A stretch of DNA of 49,591 nt from Streptomyces milbemycinicus (GCF_002154605.1 NZ_MUNE01000070.1:1-49591); one strand, 5' to 3'. Numbered from the stretch's first letter, positions 16,685 through 24,022 are shown. The notes: generated from the letters alone by a model not told the origin. Translations and numbers: made by a program.

Positions 16685-17089
16685 ATGAGCAAGCAGCGGG
16701 TTAGCGATGACGCGTTCCGGATATTCACGAATGAGCTCGACCAGTCCATCCAGGGATTCGCCAGCAACATGAAGCTCATGGCGGACATCCTCGCCACGGT
16801 GGACTCGGGCTGGCAGGGGCAGGGCGCCGGCGCCTTCAAGAAGGCTCAGATGGACCTGGAGCAGGACCACGACGCCGTCCGCCGCCTGGTCGACGGCATC
16901 CGTGAGGCCGTGGCCCTGACCCACCGTGCCAGTGGCGCGAACGACGACGACATCGCCAGTCAGCTGAAGGGCATCGACGTCAACGGCGCTGCCGCTGGCG
17001 GACACATCACCCCGGGCAGCAGCGTGGGCGGCCTCGGTGCCGGCACCGACGCCCCGATCGCTTCGTACTCGAAGGTCGACGGCTTCTAA
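16685..17089 (+). CDS. EsxA/EsxB-type WXG100 protein, 134 residues
   Basis: Two predicted helices meet at W43-Q44-G45 (SGWQGQGAGAF), the WXG100 hallmark. The tail after about residue 98 is Gly/Ala-rich and ends with YSKVDGF, a YxxxD pattern (Y128-D132) at the extreme C-terminus. At 134 residues it is longer than the usual 100 because of this tail. GGGGGAAGG precedes the ATG. WXG100 proteins are exported as helical-hairpin dimers by EccC, and in Streptomyces an EsxA/EsxB heterodimer affects sporulation. The partner follows 88 bases later. I do not assign which of the two is EsxA. Confidence 0.93.
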   Translation: MSKQRVSDDAFRIFTNELDQSIQGFASNMKLMADILATVDSGWQGQGAGAFKKAQMDLEQDHDAVRRLVDGIREAVALTHRASGANDDDIASQLKGIDVNGAAAGGHITPGSSVGGLGAGTDAPIASYSKVDGF

Positions 17090-17177
17090 GCCATGCAATA
17101 AGGGGTGCTTGATGGCACCGTGGTACCCCTTCAGCGGCCAACAACAACGCATACAGAACTATCGAGTTGGGGGACAA

Positions 17178-17483
17178 GTGTCCACACCAGACGGAATGCT
17201 CGTCGACTACGAGTCGGTACTGCAGCTCGCCACGCAGCTCCGCACGGCGGCCAGCAACGTCCGCAAGGAGATGCAGGACATCCAAGGGGCCGTGAAGAAG
17301 GTCACCGCGGGCTGGGAGGGTGAGGCTCACCAGGCCATGCTCGCGGCTGAGAAGCAGTTCCAGGCCCGGGCCGACCACATTCAGGGTCTCGTGACCAGGG
17401 TCGCGACTCTGGTCGAGTCGGGCAAGGACGCGTACCACGCGACGGACGTGAAGGCGTCGAAGCTGTTCAGCGTGAGCTACTGA
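17178..17483 (+). CDS. EsxA/EsxB-type WXG100 protein, 101 residues
   Basis: GTG 17178, preceded by TTGGGGGA, starts a 101-residue protein of standard WXG100 length; the longer open frame upstream overlaps the previous gene's tail and is not coding. The hairpin turn is W46-E47-G48 (TAGWEGEAHQAM). The C-terminus carries Y86-H-A-T-D90, a classical YxxxD T7SS signal, followed by 11 residues ending in SVSY. Together with the 134-residue gene upstream it should form the secreted Esx heterodimer. A strong hairpin follows the stop. Confidence 0.95.
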   Translation: MSTPDGMLVDYESVLQLATQLRTAASNVRKEMQDIQGAVKKVTAGWEGEAHQAMLAAEKQFQARADHIQGLVTRVATLVESGKDAYHATDVKASKLFSVSY

Positions 17484-17502
17484 GCTGAGCGATTTGCCTC
17501 CG

Positions 17503-17543
17503 CGATGGGGTGGGCAGCGGTTACACCGCCGCCCACCCCATCG
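17503..17543 (+). terminator. Terminator hairpin after the esx pair
   Basis: A 13-base perfect inverted repeat (17503-17515 with 17531-17543, CGATGGGGTGGGC and its complement) encloses a second small stem (GCGGT/ACCGC). It lies 20 bases after the last esx stop, as expected for a factor-independent terminator. There is no long U-run, which is common in Streptomyces. Confidence 0.75.
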
Positions 17544-17613
17544 GCGTTCTGACGGAGTCCCGCACAGGCACTGAACAGCTGAACGGTGACCGGTTCTTGC
17601 GCCGTATGCAAAA

Positions 17614-17646
17614 GCCGCCGGGGAGGCAGAAGCCCCCACCGGCGGC
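17614..17646 (-). terminator. Terminator of the minus-strand module 1 operon
   Basis: GCCGCCGG (17614-17621) pairs with CCGGCGGC (17639-17646), with further G/C pairing inside. On the minus strand the stem is followed directly by TTTTG. That is the expected U-tract orientation for the large gene ending at 17716. Confidence 0.65.
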
Positions 17647-17715
17647 TGACGGGCAGACGCGGGCAGCTGAGCCAGCGAGCCGAGCGGTTACCCGGATGAT
17701 CCGCTCGTCGGCTCA

Positions 17716-19875
17716 TCAGTCCAGATAAATGAGGGCTTCCGTCCGCGCGCTGTCGTAACGCTCCTGCCCGGAGCCGACGAGGTGCCGCGACAGCCCGGTT
17801 TCCTTGTCGTAGCCGTTCTCCTGGGCCCACCCCGCGACCATATGGTTCACCTGCTTCTGGCCGGTGGTGAAGTGATACTCGGTCTGCTGGGCCGCCGCGG
17901 CGTTCGCCTGGGCGATCTGGTCCTCTTTCCAGTCGTAGGCGGCCGCGTAGAGAATGCGGTAGGCGGCATCCGTGATGAAGCCGGTGGGTTGGCCTTTGAG
18001 GGCGCTGGCAGCAGCCTGCATGCCGCCGGTGATGACGAATTCGGCTGTCTGAATGTGATTCGCTCGCGCGACGGCGCCGTCCTTGTTGTCGCGAACGATG
18101 TCGGAGTTGATGCCGTCGTAGAAACCGAAGACGTGCGACGCCCCTTCGATGGCTGCAGCACGTTCGTTCGGATCGCTGAAGTTCGTTTGGGAAAGGGTCC
18201 CCGCAGAGTAAAACTTCTCGGCATCAAACATCTCGCCGAATGCCTTACCGTCCTCTGCCACACCACGCATGATGCGGGTGAGGCTCTCTTTGGGAACGGA
18301 CATATGGGCGTCCTTGCCGCCCGTGCCGTCGTGCCACACGCCGTCCTTGTCCATGTACGGACCAGTGCCGCTCAGGATTTCATGGGTTTCGGGCGTGTAG
18401 TCGACAAGCATGCGGCCCAAGTTCGACCGCAGATTGTAGGGTACGTCGGTGCCCTTCCGGCCGTCGTCGAGGATCTTGATGGTGTCGTGCATCACCCGGG
18501 ACTCGGCCTCGGTGTGGAAGCCAAGGGTGTGATCAGAGCCCGGGACATTCCCGGTGGCGGCAGCTTCCAGCGCCGCGCCAAAGCCCATACGGTTGCCCGG
18601 GAGGTCCATGTGGCTGATCCCAATGGAGTTGGGCATGGACGTCGTCGGCCAATGACGATCCTTGAGCAGATATTGCAGGTGATCGTTCTTGCCATCCGCG
18701 CCGGGGTCGAGGAACGAGGTCGCGACGTTCGGCTGCTGGCTCATGATGCCGAGCAGGGTGTCGAGCGGGTCGGTCGCTACGTCCTTGTGGGGGGCCAATC
18801 CGGCGCCCTGCCACGCGTCCCATCGGCCAGTCCCCAAATCATCGCTCTTCTCGAGAGCGATGATGTCGTTGCCGACGTCGGTCAGGAACTGTTTTCCGTA
18901 GTTCTTTCCGTGTGTCATCAGCTCGACGAACGACTGATAGCCGTAGAGCGGGACTGTCCCCCCGTCGAAGTCTTTCGCGCCCGCCTTGCGCAAATCCTCG
19001 CGCCACTTCTTGTAGAAGGGGTCGGAGGGCGACTTGGTGGCGGTGGCCAGGGAGGTGGCCACGCCTTCCTGGAGGGCGCGGAAGTCCTTCTTGTCGTCGC
19101 CCTTGGCCAGGTCGTTGAGCTTGAGGTTCAGATCGATGGTGCCGTTGGGGCCGATGCCGGCCAGGAATGTCTGGCTGAACGCCTTGTTGTGCTCGTTGTC
19201 CCGGAACAGCCGCTGGAACTCGGCCATCTCCTTGTCGCTGAGCTTGTCGCCGGAGTTGAGTCGCGTAGCGAGGTCTTCGGCTTCCTTGGCCTCGACCTTC
19301 TCGATGTCGCCTTCCGCTTTGCCGTTGAACCCATTGGCCGCGGGGTCGAGGACGTTGGGGTCCTGCACCGCCGCCTTGAGGGCGAGCTTCACGCCCTGGT
19401 CGGCGTCGTCGACCGCCCTGACCGCCGCTTCGATATACCGGGTCCATGACTGCTCGGTGCTGTGCAGGTCCGGGTCATGACGCGCGGCGTTGGCCTCGGA
19501 TGAGCTGGCCTTCGAGTAGTCGTAGCTTGCGATGCCGGCCTCAGAGACCTTCATACCGGCCTTCACGGCGTCCGCGACCGCCGACTTCACCTTCCCGCGC
19601 AAGTCGACGAACTGGGTGTGCGCGTCGCGCAGGATCGAGGCGATGGCACGGGCTTCTTTCGGCGCCGCAGTGAACTGCTCGTCTGTCACCTGCATGTTGG
19701 GGCGCGCGACCAGCAGCGACACACCACTCCAAGTCCCGTCGAGCCCGACCGACTTTACCTTGCTGTCGTAAATCTTCCGGACTGCCTCGAACTGTTTGGC
19801 GGCCTCATCCCACTTGGTGGCGGCCGTCTCGAGGAGGGACAGGTCGATGGTCATGACCTGGTGGTATGTGAGCAC
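17716..19875 (-). CDS. Large WXG-headed T7SS substrate candidate (DUF6571-like), module 1
   Basis: A 719-residue protein. An N-terminal helical hairpin carries W49-S50-G51 (LDGTWSGVSLLVARP) and a second helix to about 110, the arrangement of WXG/LXG-headed exported proteins. The remaining 600 residues are mostly helical with conserved islands such as LLGIMSQQPNVATSFLD and NLGRMLVDYTPETHEIL. The 767-residue protein at 30-32.4 kb is a paralog along its length. I recall a DUF6571-type family in Streptomyces with this look, function unknown. There is no signal peptide or membrane helix. The start is GTG 19875, with AGGGG five to nine bases upstream; ATG 19854 is possible. It follows its small partner gene by 8 bases. 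Confidence 0.85.
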   Translation of the reverse strand: MLTYHQVMTIDLSLLETAATKWDEAAKQFEAVRKIYDSKVKSVGLDGTWSGVSLLVARPNMQVTDEQFTAAPKEARAIASILRDAHTQFVDLRGKVKSAVADAVKAGMKVSEAGIASYDYSKASSSEANAARHDPDLHSTEQSWTRYIEAAVRAVDDADQGVKLALKAAVQDPNVLDPAANGFNGKAEGDIEKVEAKEAEDLATRLNSGDKLSDKEMAEFQRLFRDNEHNKAFSQTFLAGIGPNGTIDLNLKLNDLAKGDDKKDFRALQEGVATSLATATKSPSDPFYKKWREDLRKAGAKDFDGGTVPLYGYQSFVELMTHGKNYGKQFLTDVGNDIIALEKSDDLGTGRWDAWQGAGLAPHKDVATDPLDTLLGIMSQQPNVATSFLDPGADGKNDHLQYLLKDRHWPTTSMPNSIGISHMDLPGNRMGFGAALEAAATGNVPGSDHTLGFHTEAESRVMHDTIKILDDGRKGTDVPYNLRSNLGRMLVDYTPETHEILSGTGPYMDKDGVWHDGTGGKDAHMSVPKESLTRIMRGVAEDGKAFGEMFDAEKFYSAGTLSQTNFSDPNERAAAIEGASHVFGFYDGINSDIVRDNKDGAVARANHIQTAEFVITGGMQAAASALKGQPTGFITDAAYRILYAAAYDWKEDQIAQANAAAAQQTEYHFTTGQKQVNHMVAGWAQENGYDKETGLSRHLVGSGQERYDSARTEALIYLD

Positions 19876-19883
19876 GAGCCCCC

Positions 19884-20357
19884 CTAGCGGTAGTAGTCCG
19901 AGATACGAGACGAGAACGGAGTGTTGTCCGAGTACTGGGCAGACGGAACGGCCGTGGTGAGCTCCGACCCAACTTGGAAGTCATTGCCCAGGAAATACTT
20001 GTTGGTCCCGCTCAGTGCGGTTTTCTCCTGCGAGAGCCGTGCCTGAAGTGCCTTGACCGAGGTGTGCCAGCCCTTGAGGGCATCGGTGAGCCCACTCCCG
20101 GTGGCCCAGTCCTTGAACTCCTTCTCGGCCTTCTCGGTCGTTTCATCGACGCACTCGCCAGCCTTCTTCGTGTCCGGCTCGACGTCGGTTGTCAAAGCAT
20201 TGACGGCGCTCTTCTTCTTGGATGCGCTCGACTTCAGGGTGAGCGTTCCAGGGAGGCTCGGACCAGGGGGGTCAGTCTGGTTGAGCTGCATGTGGGTGGA
20301 CTTCCGCCCCGCCGCAGCATCGGTGCGGAGCTTGGACCACTCGTCCTCAAAGGTCAT
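19884..20357 (-). CDS. Small T7SS partner protein, module 1
   Basis: A 157-residue protein from ATG 20357, with GGGGGA just upstream. It opens TFEDEWSKLRTDAAAG and ends SSRISDYYR. The 153-residue gene at 32.4 kb opens SFEEEWNGLRAEA and ends SEISKYYK, so both ends of the family are conserved while the middle differs. The middle is helical and rich in Lys/Glu/Thr, and there is no WXG motif. In both places the gene directly precedes a large WXG-headed protein, so it is probably a dedicated partner or chaperone in export. This is inferred from co-occurrence; no named family recognised. Confidence 0.78.
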   Translation of the reverse strand: MTFEDEWSKLRTDAAAGRKSTHMQLNQTDPPGPSLPGTLTLKSSASKKKSAVNALTTDVEPDTKKAGECVDETTEKAEKEFKDWATGSGLTDALKGWHTSVKALQARLSQEKTALSGTNKYFLGNDFQVGSELTTAVPSAQYSDNTPFSSRISDYYR

Positions 20358-20750
20358 GATTCCCCCATGGCTACGCATCAAGTGGCGCGTCGCATACGGC
20401 GATTAGCCTTCCGAAGTTAGCACGCTGGTGCCTTGTTATTCACCCCTTTCCGGGCACACTGGTCGAACGATCGGTCGGTTTGTGCGTTTCGGCCCTTGAG
20501 TGCACGGGTTCTCCTTGCGGAGAATGACGTAACGACTACGCCGCGTGCCGGAAGCTCGAACCAGTGGTGTCCGGAAGGGAAACTTACGGGGTGAGACGCG
20601 CGCGCGTCTCTTTGGGTTCCACGGCGGGCGTCATTCACGGGCTATGAAGTGACTGTGGCCCAAGCCGTGGTAGCCCGACACCTTAAGTCATCTCGCCGGC
20701 GCCTTGGGTTAGCGCGGTGTTAAGTTGAGGATGCTTCTCGTTCGGCGCTC
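20358..20750. promoter_or_regulatory. Intergenic region with palindrome, upstream of module 1
   Basis: 393 bases without a credible gene between the module 1 start and a DUF397 gene on the same strand. It contains a perfect 18-base palindrome at 20593-20610 (GAGACGCGC and its complement). A small hairpin TTCTCC-TTGC-GGAGAA lies at about 20512-20527. On the minus strand, TAACTT about 50 bases before the ATG could be a -10 box, but the -35 match is poor. It probably holds the module 1 promoter and its control. Confidence 0.4.
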
Positions 20751-20972
20751 TCAGGTGAGGGTGCCTGCCGCGATGACGGAGATGAACTCGTGCCAAGCGG
20801 GGGCGGTGAATGAGGCGTAGGGAAGGTCGGGGCGCTTGGAGTCCCTGACGGCTATGTGACCTTGGGTGATTGCGAGCTCGACGCAGTCGTCATTGCCTCC
20901 GCTGTACGAACTCTTTCGCCAATGATCGCCTTCGGAATCGAGTGCTGAGAGGGTGGCGTTAATGTTCTTCAT
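20751..20972 (-). CDS. DUF397 domain protein (WhiJ-type cluster)
   Basis: A 73-residue protein with the full DUF397 signature: HWRKSSYSGGNDDCVELA, then IAVRDSKRPDLP, then an AWHEFISVI end. It overlaps the stop of the upstream XRE regulator by 14 bases, so the two are translationally coupled. DUF397 proteins act with the neighbouring XRE/DUF5753 regulator in WhiJ-like developmental switches, possibly by modifying its DNA binding. Family assignment is secure; its target here is unknown. Confidence 0.92.
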   Translation of the reverse strand: MKNINATLSALDSEGDHWRKSSYSGGNDDCVELAITQGHIAVRDSKRPDLPYASFTAPAWHEFISVIAAGTLT

Positions 20973-21846
20973 GCTGCAACTCCCTCGCGATTGTCCGGAA
21001 ACGTCTGCAAGTCTCTGATGGCATCAGCGCTCGGGACCTCAGGTGGTCGAAAACCTCGATGTATCGGTCCACATCCCCGGGATCCTCAAAGCAGACGGAG
21101 TTGGTGAGATTCTCGACCCACACTACTTCGGGAGTGGGCGCAGGGAAATCCATGAGCATGAACGAACCGTAGAGGCCGGCGTGTGCACCCGCTGCGAACG
21201 GCAGGAACTGGATAGTGATGCGAGGGTGCTCAGATGCATGCACTAGCCTCTCCAGTTGCTGTCTCGCAACCTCTGTCGAGCGGATGCGACGTCGGATTGC
21301 AGCTTCGTCGATGACAGCCCACAGGGTGGGTGCGTTTTCTGTGTCCAGCATCGCCTGGCGCCGCATACGTACATCAACCAGTGCCTGAACCTGGCGGGCT
21401 GACAGGTCGGGTCGCATCTCGGTGATGATCTCCCGTGCGTACGCTTCGGTCTGCAGGAGTCCGGGCACGAGCAAGGGTTGGTATGTGCGTAGCGAAGTGG
21501 CGCTGGACTCCAGAGTCAAATATCCGCCGTACTGCGTGGTGTTGACCACTGCGGCGTACTTCTTCCACCACGGCCGCTTCTGGGCCTGGTCGGCCCGGAC
21601 CAGATCAAGGAGGTCCTCGCGGAGGGTTGTGTCGGTGACCTCGTAGCAGTCGAGAAGCGCCTTGACGAGGAGCGGAGTGGTGCCGCGATCACCGGTTTCA
21701 ATGCGGCTCAATGATCCTTGGCTGACCTCCACCTGGCGGGCGACCTCGGCCAGGGTCAGCTCCGTGTCCTCACGCAACTCTCGGAGCCGGGCAGCAAGTT
21801 GGCGGCGGTACACGGACTTCGACACCGTGCTCTTCTTCCAAGCCAT
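20959..21846 (-). CDS. XRE-family regulator with DUF5753 domain (WhiJ-like)
   Basis: A 295-residue protein. Residues 12-70 form a helix-turn-helix: LRELREDTELTLAEVARQ, then VSQGSLSRIETG. The rest matches DUF5753, with hallmarks LLVPGLLQTEAYAREI, RRQAMLD, WAVIDEAAIRR and ITIQFLPFAAGAHAGLYGSFMLMDFP. Such proteins are usually encoded with a DUF397 protein and an anti-sigma-like ATPase, as here. The ATPase gene is divergent across a 163-base gap. A developmental regulator in the whiJ/abaA style is the natural reading; regulation of the flanking T7SS modules is speculation. Confidence 0.93.
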   Translation of the reverse strand: MAWKKSTVSKSVYRRQLAARLRELREDTELTLAEVARQVEVSQGSLSRIETGDRGTTPLLVKALLDCYEVTDTTLREDLLDLVRADQAQKRPWWKKYAAVVNTTQYGGYLTLESSATSLRTYQPLLVPGLLQTEAYAREIITEMRPDLSARQVQALVDVRMRRQAMLDTENAPTLWAVIDEAAIRRRIRSTEVARQQLERLVHASEHPRITIQFLPFAAGAHAGLYGSFMLMDFPAPTPEVVWVENLTNSVCFEDPGDVDRYIEVFDHLRSRALMPSETCRRFRTIARELQHEEH

Positions 21847-22009
21847 GGATCACAGTGTGGTGCGACGTGCAGGGAGGAGCAATCGAACGCGAGGAATATT
21901 TCCTACCGACTTGCCGAGTAGCGGATTGCACTGGCATGGTTACGGATCGTGGCAAGTGCGTCACGGCTTGCCGTTCTGCTGCCGCCAACTCCTTGTGCGA
22001 GGTGACCAC

Positions 22010-22489
22010 ATGGGCGCGCTCTCATCCCCAACCTTGTCTGGATGCCCACCAACGCGAGTCGGCTGGGAGGGCCCGGTGCTGGGCCGTGACCGTGTCGTGG
22101 TGCACGCGCGACACAGAGCTGCGTCATGGGTTCGCGAGGGGTGGCGCCTGCCTGAGGCGGCCTTCCAGATCGAATCCGTCGTGGGCGAGCTATGCGCCAA
22201 CGCTCTGCGTCACGGCGGCGGTCTCGCCTCGTTCGACCTGATCCTCTGTGAGGCGACGGCCTACTGCCCGCCCAGTCTGCGCATCCTGGTAGGCGACTAC
22301 CTTCCGCATGCGCACCCGCGGATGAGCTGCGATCCCAACGCCGAGCTCGGCGAACATGGGCGAGGGCTGCTCATGGTCACGGCGCTGACGGCCGGCTGGG
22401 GGTGGCACCGCATTGGCGCGGATCTGAAGCAGGTGTGGTGCAAAGTCATCCTGCCGCTCGACGCGCTCCCGTGGCTCGTTCGATCTTGA
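22010..22489 (+). CDS. HATPase_c anti-sigma-factor-like ATP-binding protein
   Basis: A 159-residue protein. ATG 22010 follows GAGGTGA; the open frame further upstream overlaps the divergent XRE gene and is not coding. It has the N box ELCANALRHGGG and a GRGLLMVTALTAGWGWHRI region typical of RsbW-like HATPases paired with WhiJ-type regulators. The D-x-G ATP-lid motif is less clear (LVGDYLPHAHPRM). It completes the DUF397/XRE/ATPase trio. It may act as an anti-sigma factor or kinase; the partner is not evident. Confidence 0.82.
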   Translation: MGALSSPTLSGCPPTRVGWEGPVLGRDRVVVHARHRAASWVREGWRLPEAAFQIESVVGELCANALRHGGGLASFDLILCEATAYCPPSLRILVGDYLPHAHPRMSCDPNAELGEHGRGLLMVTALTAGWGWHRIGADLKQVWCKVILPLDALPWLVRS

Positions 22490-22558
22490 AGGAAACTCCT
22501 TCACGGCGGGCATATCGGCCCCTGCGGTGAAGTTGAAGGGATCTGGCATCCGCACCAC

Positions 22559-22705
22559 ATGAGCATGTCGGATGACCGGATGGCGCGGTACTCGCGGGAG
22601 CAATTGGATGGGTATTTCGTGCCCGAGGATCTTCGCGTGCTCCTGACGGCTCACTGGGAGGGCTGCAACGAGACCGCCGAGCTGTTCGGCATCACCCTGC
22701 TGTAA
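22559..22705 (+). CDS. Small ORF, possible N-terminal piece of a disrupted SUKH/SMI1-like gene
   Basis: A 48-residue frame (ATG 22559, second ATG 22565) reading DDRMARYSREQLDGYF, then VPEDLRVLLTAHWEGC, then ELFGITLL, ending in TAA. The VPEDLRxLL...G...LFGI pattern resembles the start of SMI1/KNR4 (SUKH) proteins, many of which are immunity proteins. The ribosome site is weak (AAGGG 18 bases upstream). The next ORF (22819) continues in another frame without a good start, so the two may be remnants of one gene. Low confidence in both coding status and family. Confidence 0.35.
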   Translation: MSMSDDRMARYSREQLDGYFVPEDLRVLLTAHWEGCNETAELFGITLL

Positions 22706-22818
22706 CCGGATCAGGTCGACCCGCTGGTGATGACAGTTTCCTCGGCGACCGAGAATGCGACGACCACGGGTGGAGGGCCGTCTTCGTCGCCGCCCAGGAG
22801 CTCAGCCGGCACCTGCAC

Positions 22819-23157
22819 GTGGTCGCCGAAGGCTGCAGGGGCTGGATCGGCTACTGGACGTATTCCGACGAGCCTCAGGATCAGCCCACGCCGATCGCCG
22901 AGATCGATACCGAGGCCACCGTATGGAGCATGAGCGGACGCACGCTCACCGAGGCGTGCGCCGCCAATCTCGCCTTCTTTAACGACCACCCGGCGGCGGA
23001 GCTCGCGCGACTGGCTGACCGCCTTGCCACCAAACTGGGTGTGCCGGTCAGCAGGCGTGACTATGACGCCCTCCACGTACCTGACCTCGCGGTGGATCCG
23101 GATGTGCTCTTCGACGAGTTCAACGGCGCAGAGCTCGCGCGGCTGACGGGACGCTGA
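22819..23157 (+). CDS. Hypothetical ORF, possible C-terminal piece of a disrupted gene
   Basis: 112 residues from a GTG with no clear ribosome site. The same frame stays open and protein-like upstream to about 22770 (DHGWRAVFVAAQELSRHLHVV), which argues that the true N-terminus has been lost or lies in another frame. The composition is believable (GWIGYWTYSDEPQDQP, VWSMSGRTLTEACAANLAFF). I read it with 22559-22705 as one frameshifted gene. Function unknown; a SUKH-like immunity origin is only a guess. Confidence 0.4.
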   Translation: MVAEGCRGWIGYWTYSDEPQDQPTPIAEIDTEATVWSMSGRTLTEACAANLAFFNDHPAAELARLADRLATKLGVPVSRRDYDALHVPDLAVDPDVLFDEFNGAELARLTGR

Positions 23158-23165
23158 CAACACAT

Positions 23166-23267
23166 TCATGCGCAGACCCGCAGCCACCGGGCGTTGACCC
23201 GCATCTGGGCTTGTTGTCCTTGTGCTGCCTGCGAGCGAAGTTCACTCCACTCCTCGTCGAATGACAC
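23166..23267 (-). pseudogene. Truncated copy of the small T7SS partner gene
   Basis: GTG 23267, preceded by the same AGGGGAGAGAAGC leader as the intact gene at 32866, starts SFDEEWSELRSQAAQG. This matches the family opening. The frame stops after 33 residues, just past an MRVN motif corresponding to MRLN/MQLN in the intact genes. The upstream DNA matches the intergenic region and the eccC end at 32.9-33.2 kb, so this is the decayed left end of a duplication. Confidence 0.75.
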
Positions 23268-23617
23268 GCTTCTCTCCCCTGGTGTGCGTGTTTGAGAGCC
23301 GAACTCACAAGTCACGCTTAACTTAGGGTGGTTGACCGTACGTGCGGGTAGCCGGGTGGGCGTGTCGCCACGAAAAACCTTGTGCCCCGGGCCAGTTCGG
23401 TCCGGGGCAGAGGTCGGTGAGTGCTGGGTGGGCTTGGCCTCGCCGTGAAAGAGCAGGAGGCTTACTTGTCCGGCAGCCACCCCAGCTGCACCAGCGGCGT
23501 TCCCCGCTTGCGGGAGGCGAAGAAGCCGCGGCCGTGGGGTATGGGGCGGGGCGGGCGCCGCCGAGGAGGTCGCCTTCTGTGGAGTTGCCGGAGAGCGTGA
23601 CGCCCTGGGCGCCGAGT
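23193..23617 (-). repeat. Direct repeat copy A: partner-gene start, spacer and eccC 3' end
   Basis: This segment resembles 32804-33195 along its length, roughly 80-90 percent by eye. It holds the first codons of a partner gene, a spacer with the same ACGTACGGTCAAC and CCAGGGGAGAG blocks, a degraded copy of the eccC terminator hairpin, and the end of eccC. Similarity ends sharply after GCCGAGT at 23617. Both copies point the same way and flank about 9.2 kb carrying the Rhs operon and module 2. Confidence 0.85.
23462..23617 (-). pseudogene. Decayed fragment of the eccC 3' end
   Basis: On the minus strand this encodes LGAQGVTLSGNSTEGDLLGG and then, after a one-base deletion and frame change, RGFFASRKRGTPLVQLGWLPDK before TAA. 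EccC ends GRGFFVSRKRGTPLVQLGW with LPDQ. Only about 50 codons are present, without start or promoter, so it is not functional. It marks a past duplication or recombination at the eccC end. Confidence 0.85.
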
Positions 23618-23662
23618 CAAGGGCAGCGTGGTAAGCCGCCTGGCCGCTCTGCGCGGCCCCGT

Positions 23663-23681
23663 CCGACGGCGCTGCCGTCGG
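23663..23681 (-). terminator. Possible terminator of the Rhs operon
   Basis: An 8-base perfect stem (CCGACGGC / GCCGTCGG) around a GCT loop lies 80 bases beyond the immunity gene's stop on the minus strand. There is no U-tract, so confidence is moderate to low. Confidence 0.4.
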
Positions 23682-23761
23682 CCACTGCCGTCACACCATG
23701 CCGAGGCTCTGCCGGGATGCAACTGGCGGGGGCTTGGGCGTCTTATTACGCATCAGGCGAA

Positions 23762-24022
23762 TCAGCGTAGATCATTATTTGGCCCATCGTTCAAGGCGGA
23801 TTGAACGCTCTGCCAGTTCTCATGCTGGTCTCGCCATGAAGTGCTCTGGTAGAGAGCTGTTTTCGCTTCTGGCAGCGACAGCCCGAGAACTCGGGAAGCT
23901 ACATAGATCGCCTCGATGGGGGACTTCCCGAGATCGCGCAATTTCCGAAACACCGCCTCCTGTTCGACCAATCCATCCTCGGTAAAACTTGAAGCGAGCG
24001 CGTCCAGGAGCGACCGATCCAT
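23762..24022 (-). CDS. Candidate immunity protein for the Rhs toxin (L7/L12 C-terminal-like)
   Basis: An 86-residue protein with an excellent GGGAGGAGG site 7 bases before ATG 24022, only 2 bases after the toxin stop. That is the usual place of an immunity gene. Residues 30-60 (LGKSPIEAIYVASRVLGL then SLPEAKTALYQS) match the helix-loop-helix of the ribosomal L7/L12 C-terminal domain (K-x-x-V-I-K-x-V-R-x-x-T-G-L-x-L-K-E-A-K). The N-terminus (DALASSFTEDGLVEQEAVFRKL) is helical. Third codon positions are poorer in G/C than in neighbours, as in the toxin tip, consistent with joint transfer. Immunity function is inferred from position. Confidence 0.75.
   Translation of the reverse strand: MDRSLLDALASSFTEDGLVEQEAVFRKLRDLGKSPIEAIYVASRVLGLSLPEAKTALYQSTSWRDQHENWQSVQSALNDGPNNDLR

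Noticed and set aside
17782..19449. 555-residue plus-strand ORF opposite the module 1 large gene
   Set aside because: It is a shadow of the minus-strand gene. Its Val/Gly/Asp-rich, motif-free sequence is typical of antisense high-GC frames, and the minus-strand frame has a paralog.
20417..20638. 73-residue minus-strand ORF in the module 1 upstream region
   Set aside because: Arg/Ala/Ser-rich without ribosome site or similarity. It overlaps the palindrome and probable promoter.
23342..23770. 142-residue plus-strand ORF
   Set aside because: It lies antisense to the decayed eccC fragment and its terminator copy; the similarity to eccC on the minus strand explains the open frame.
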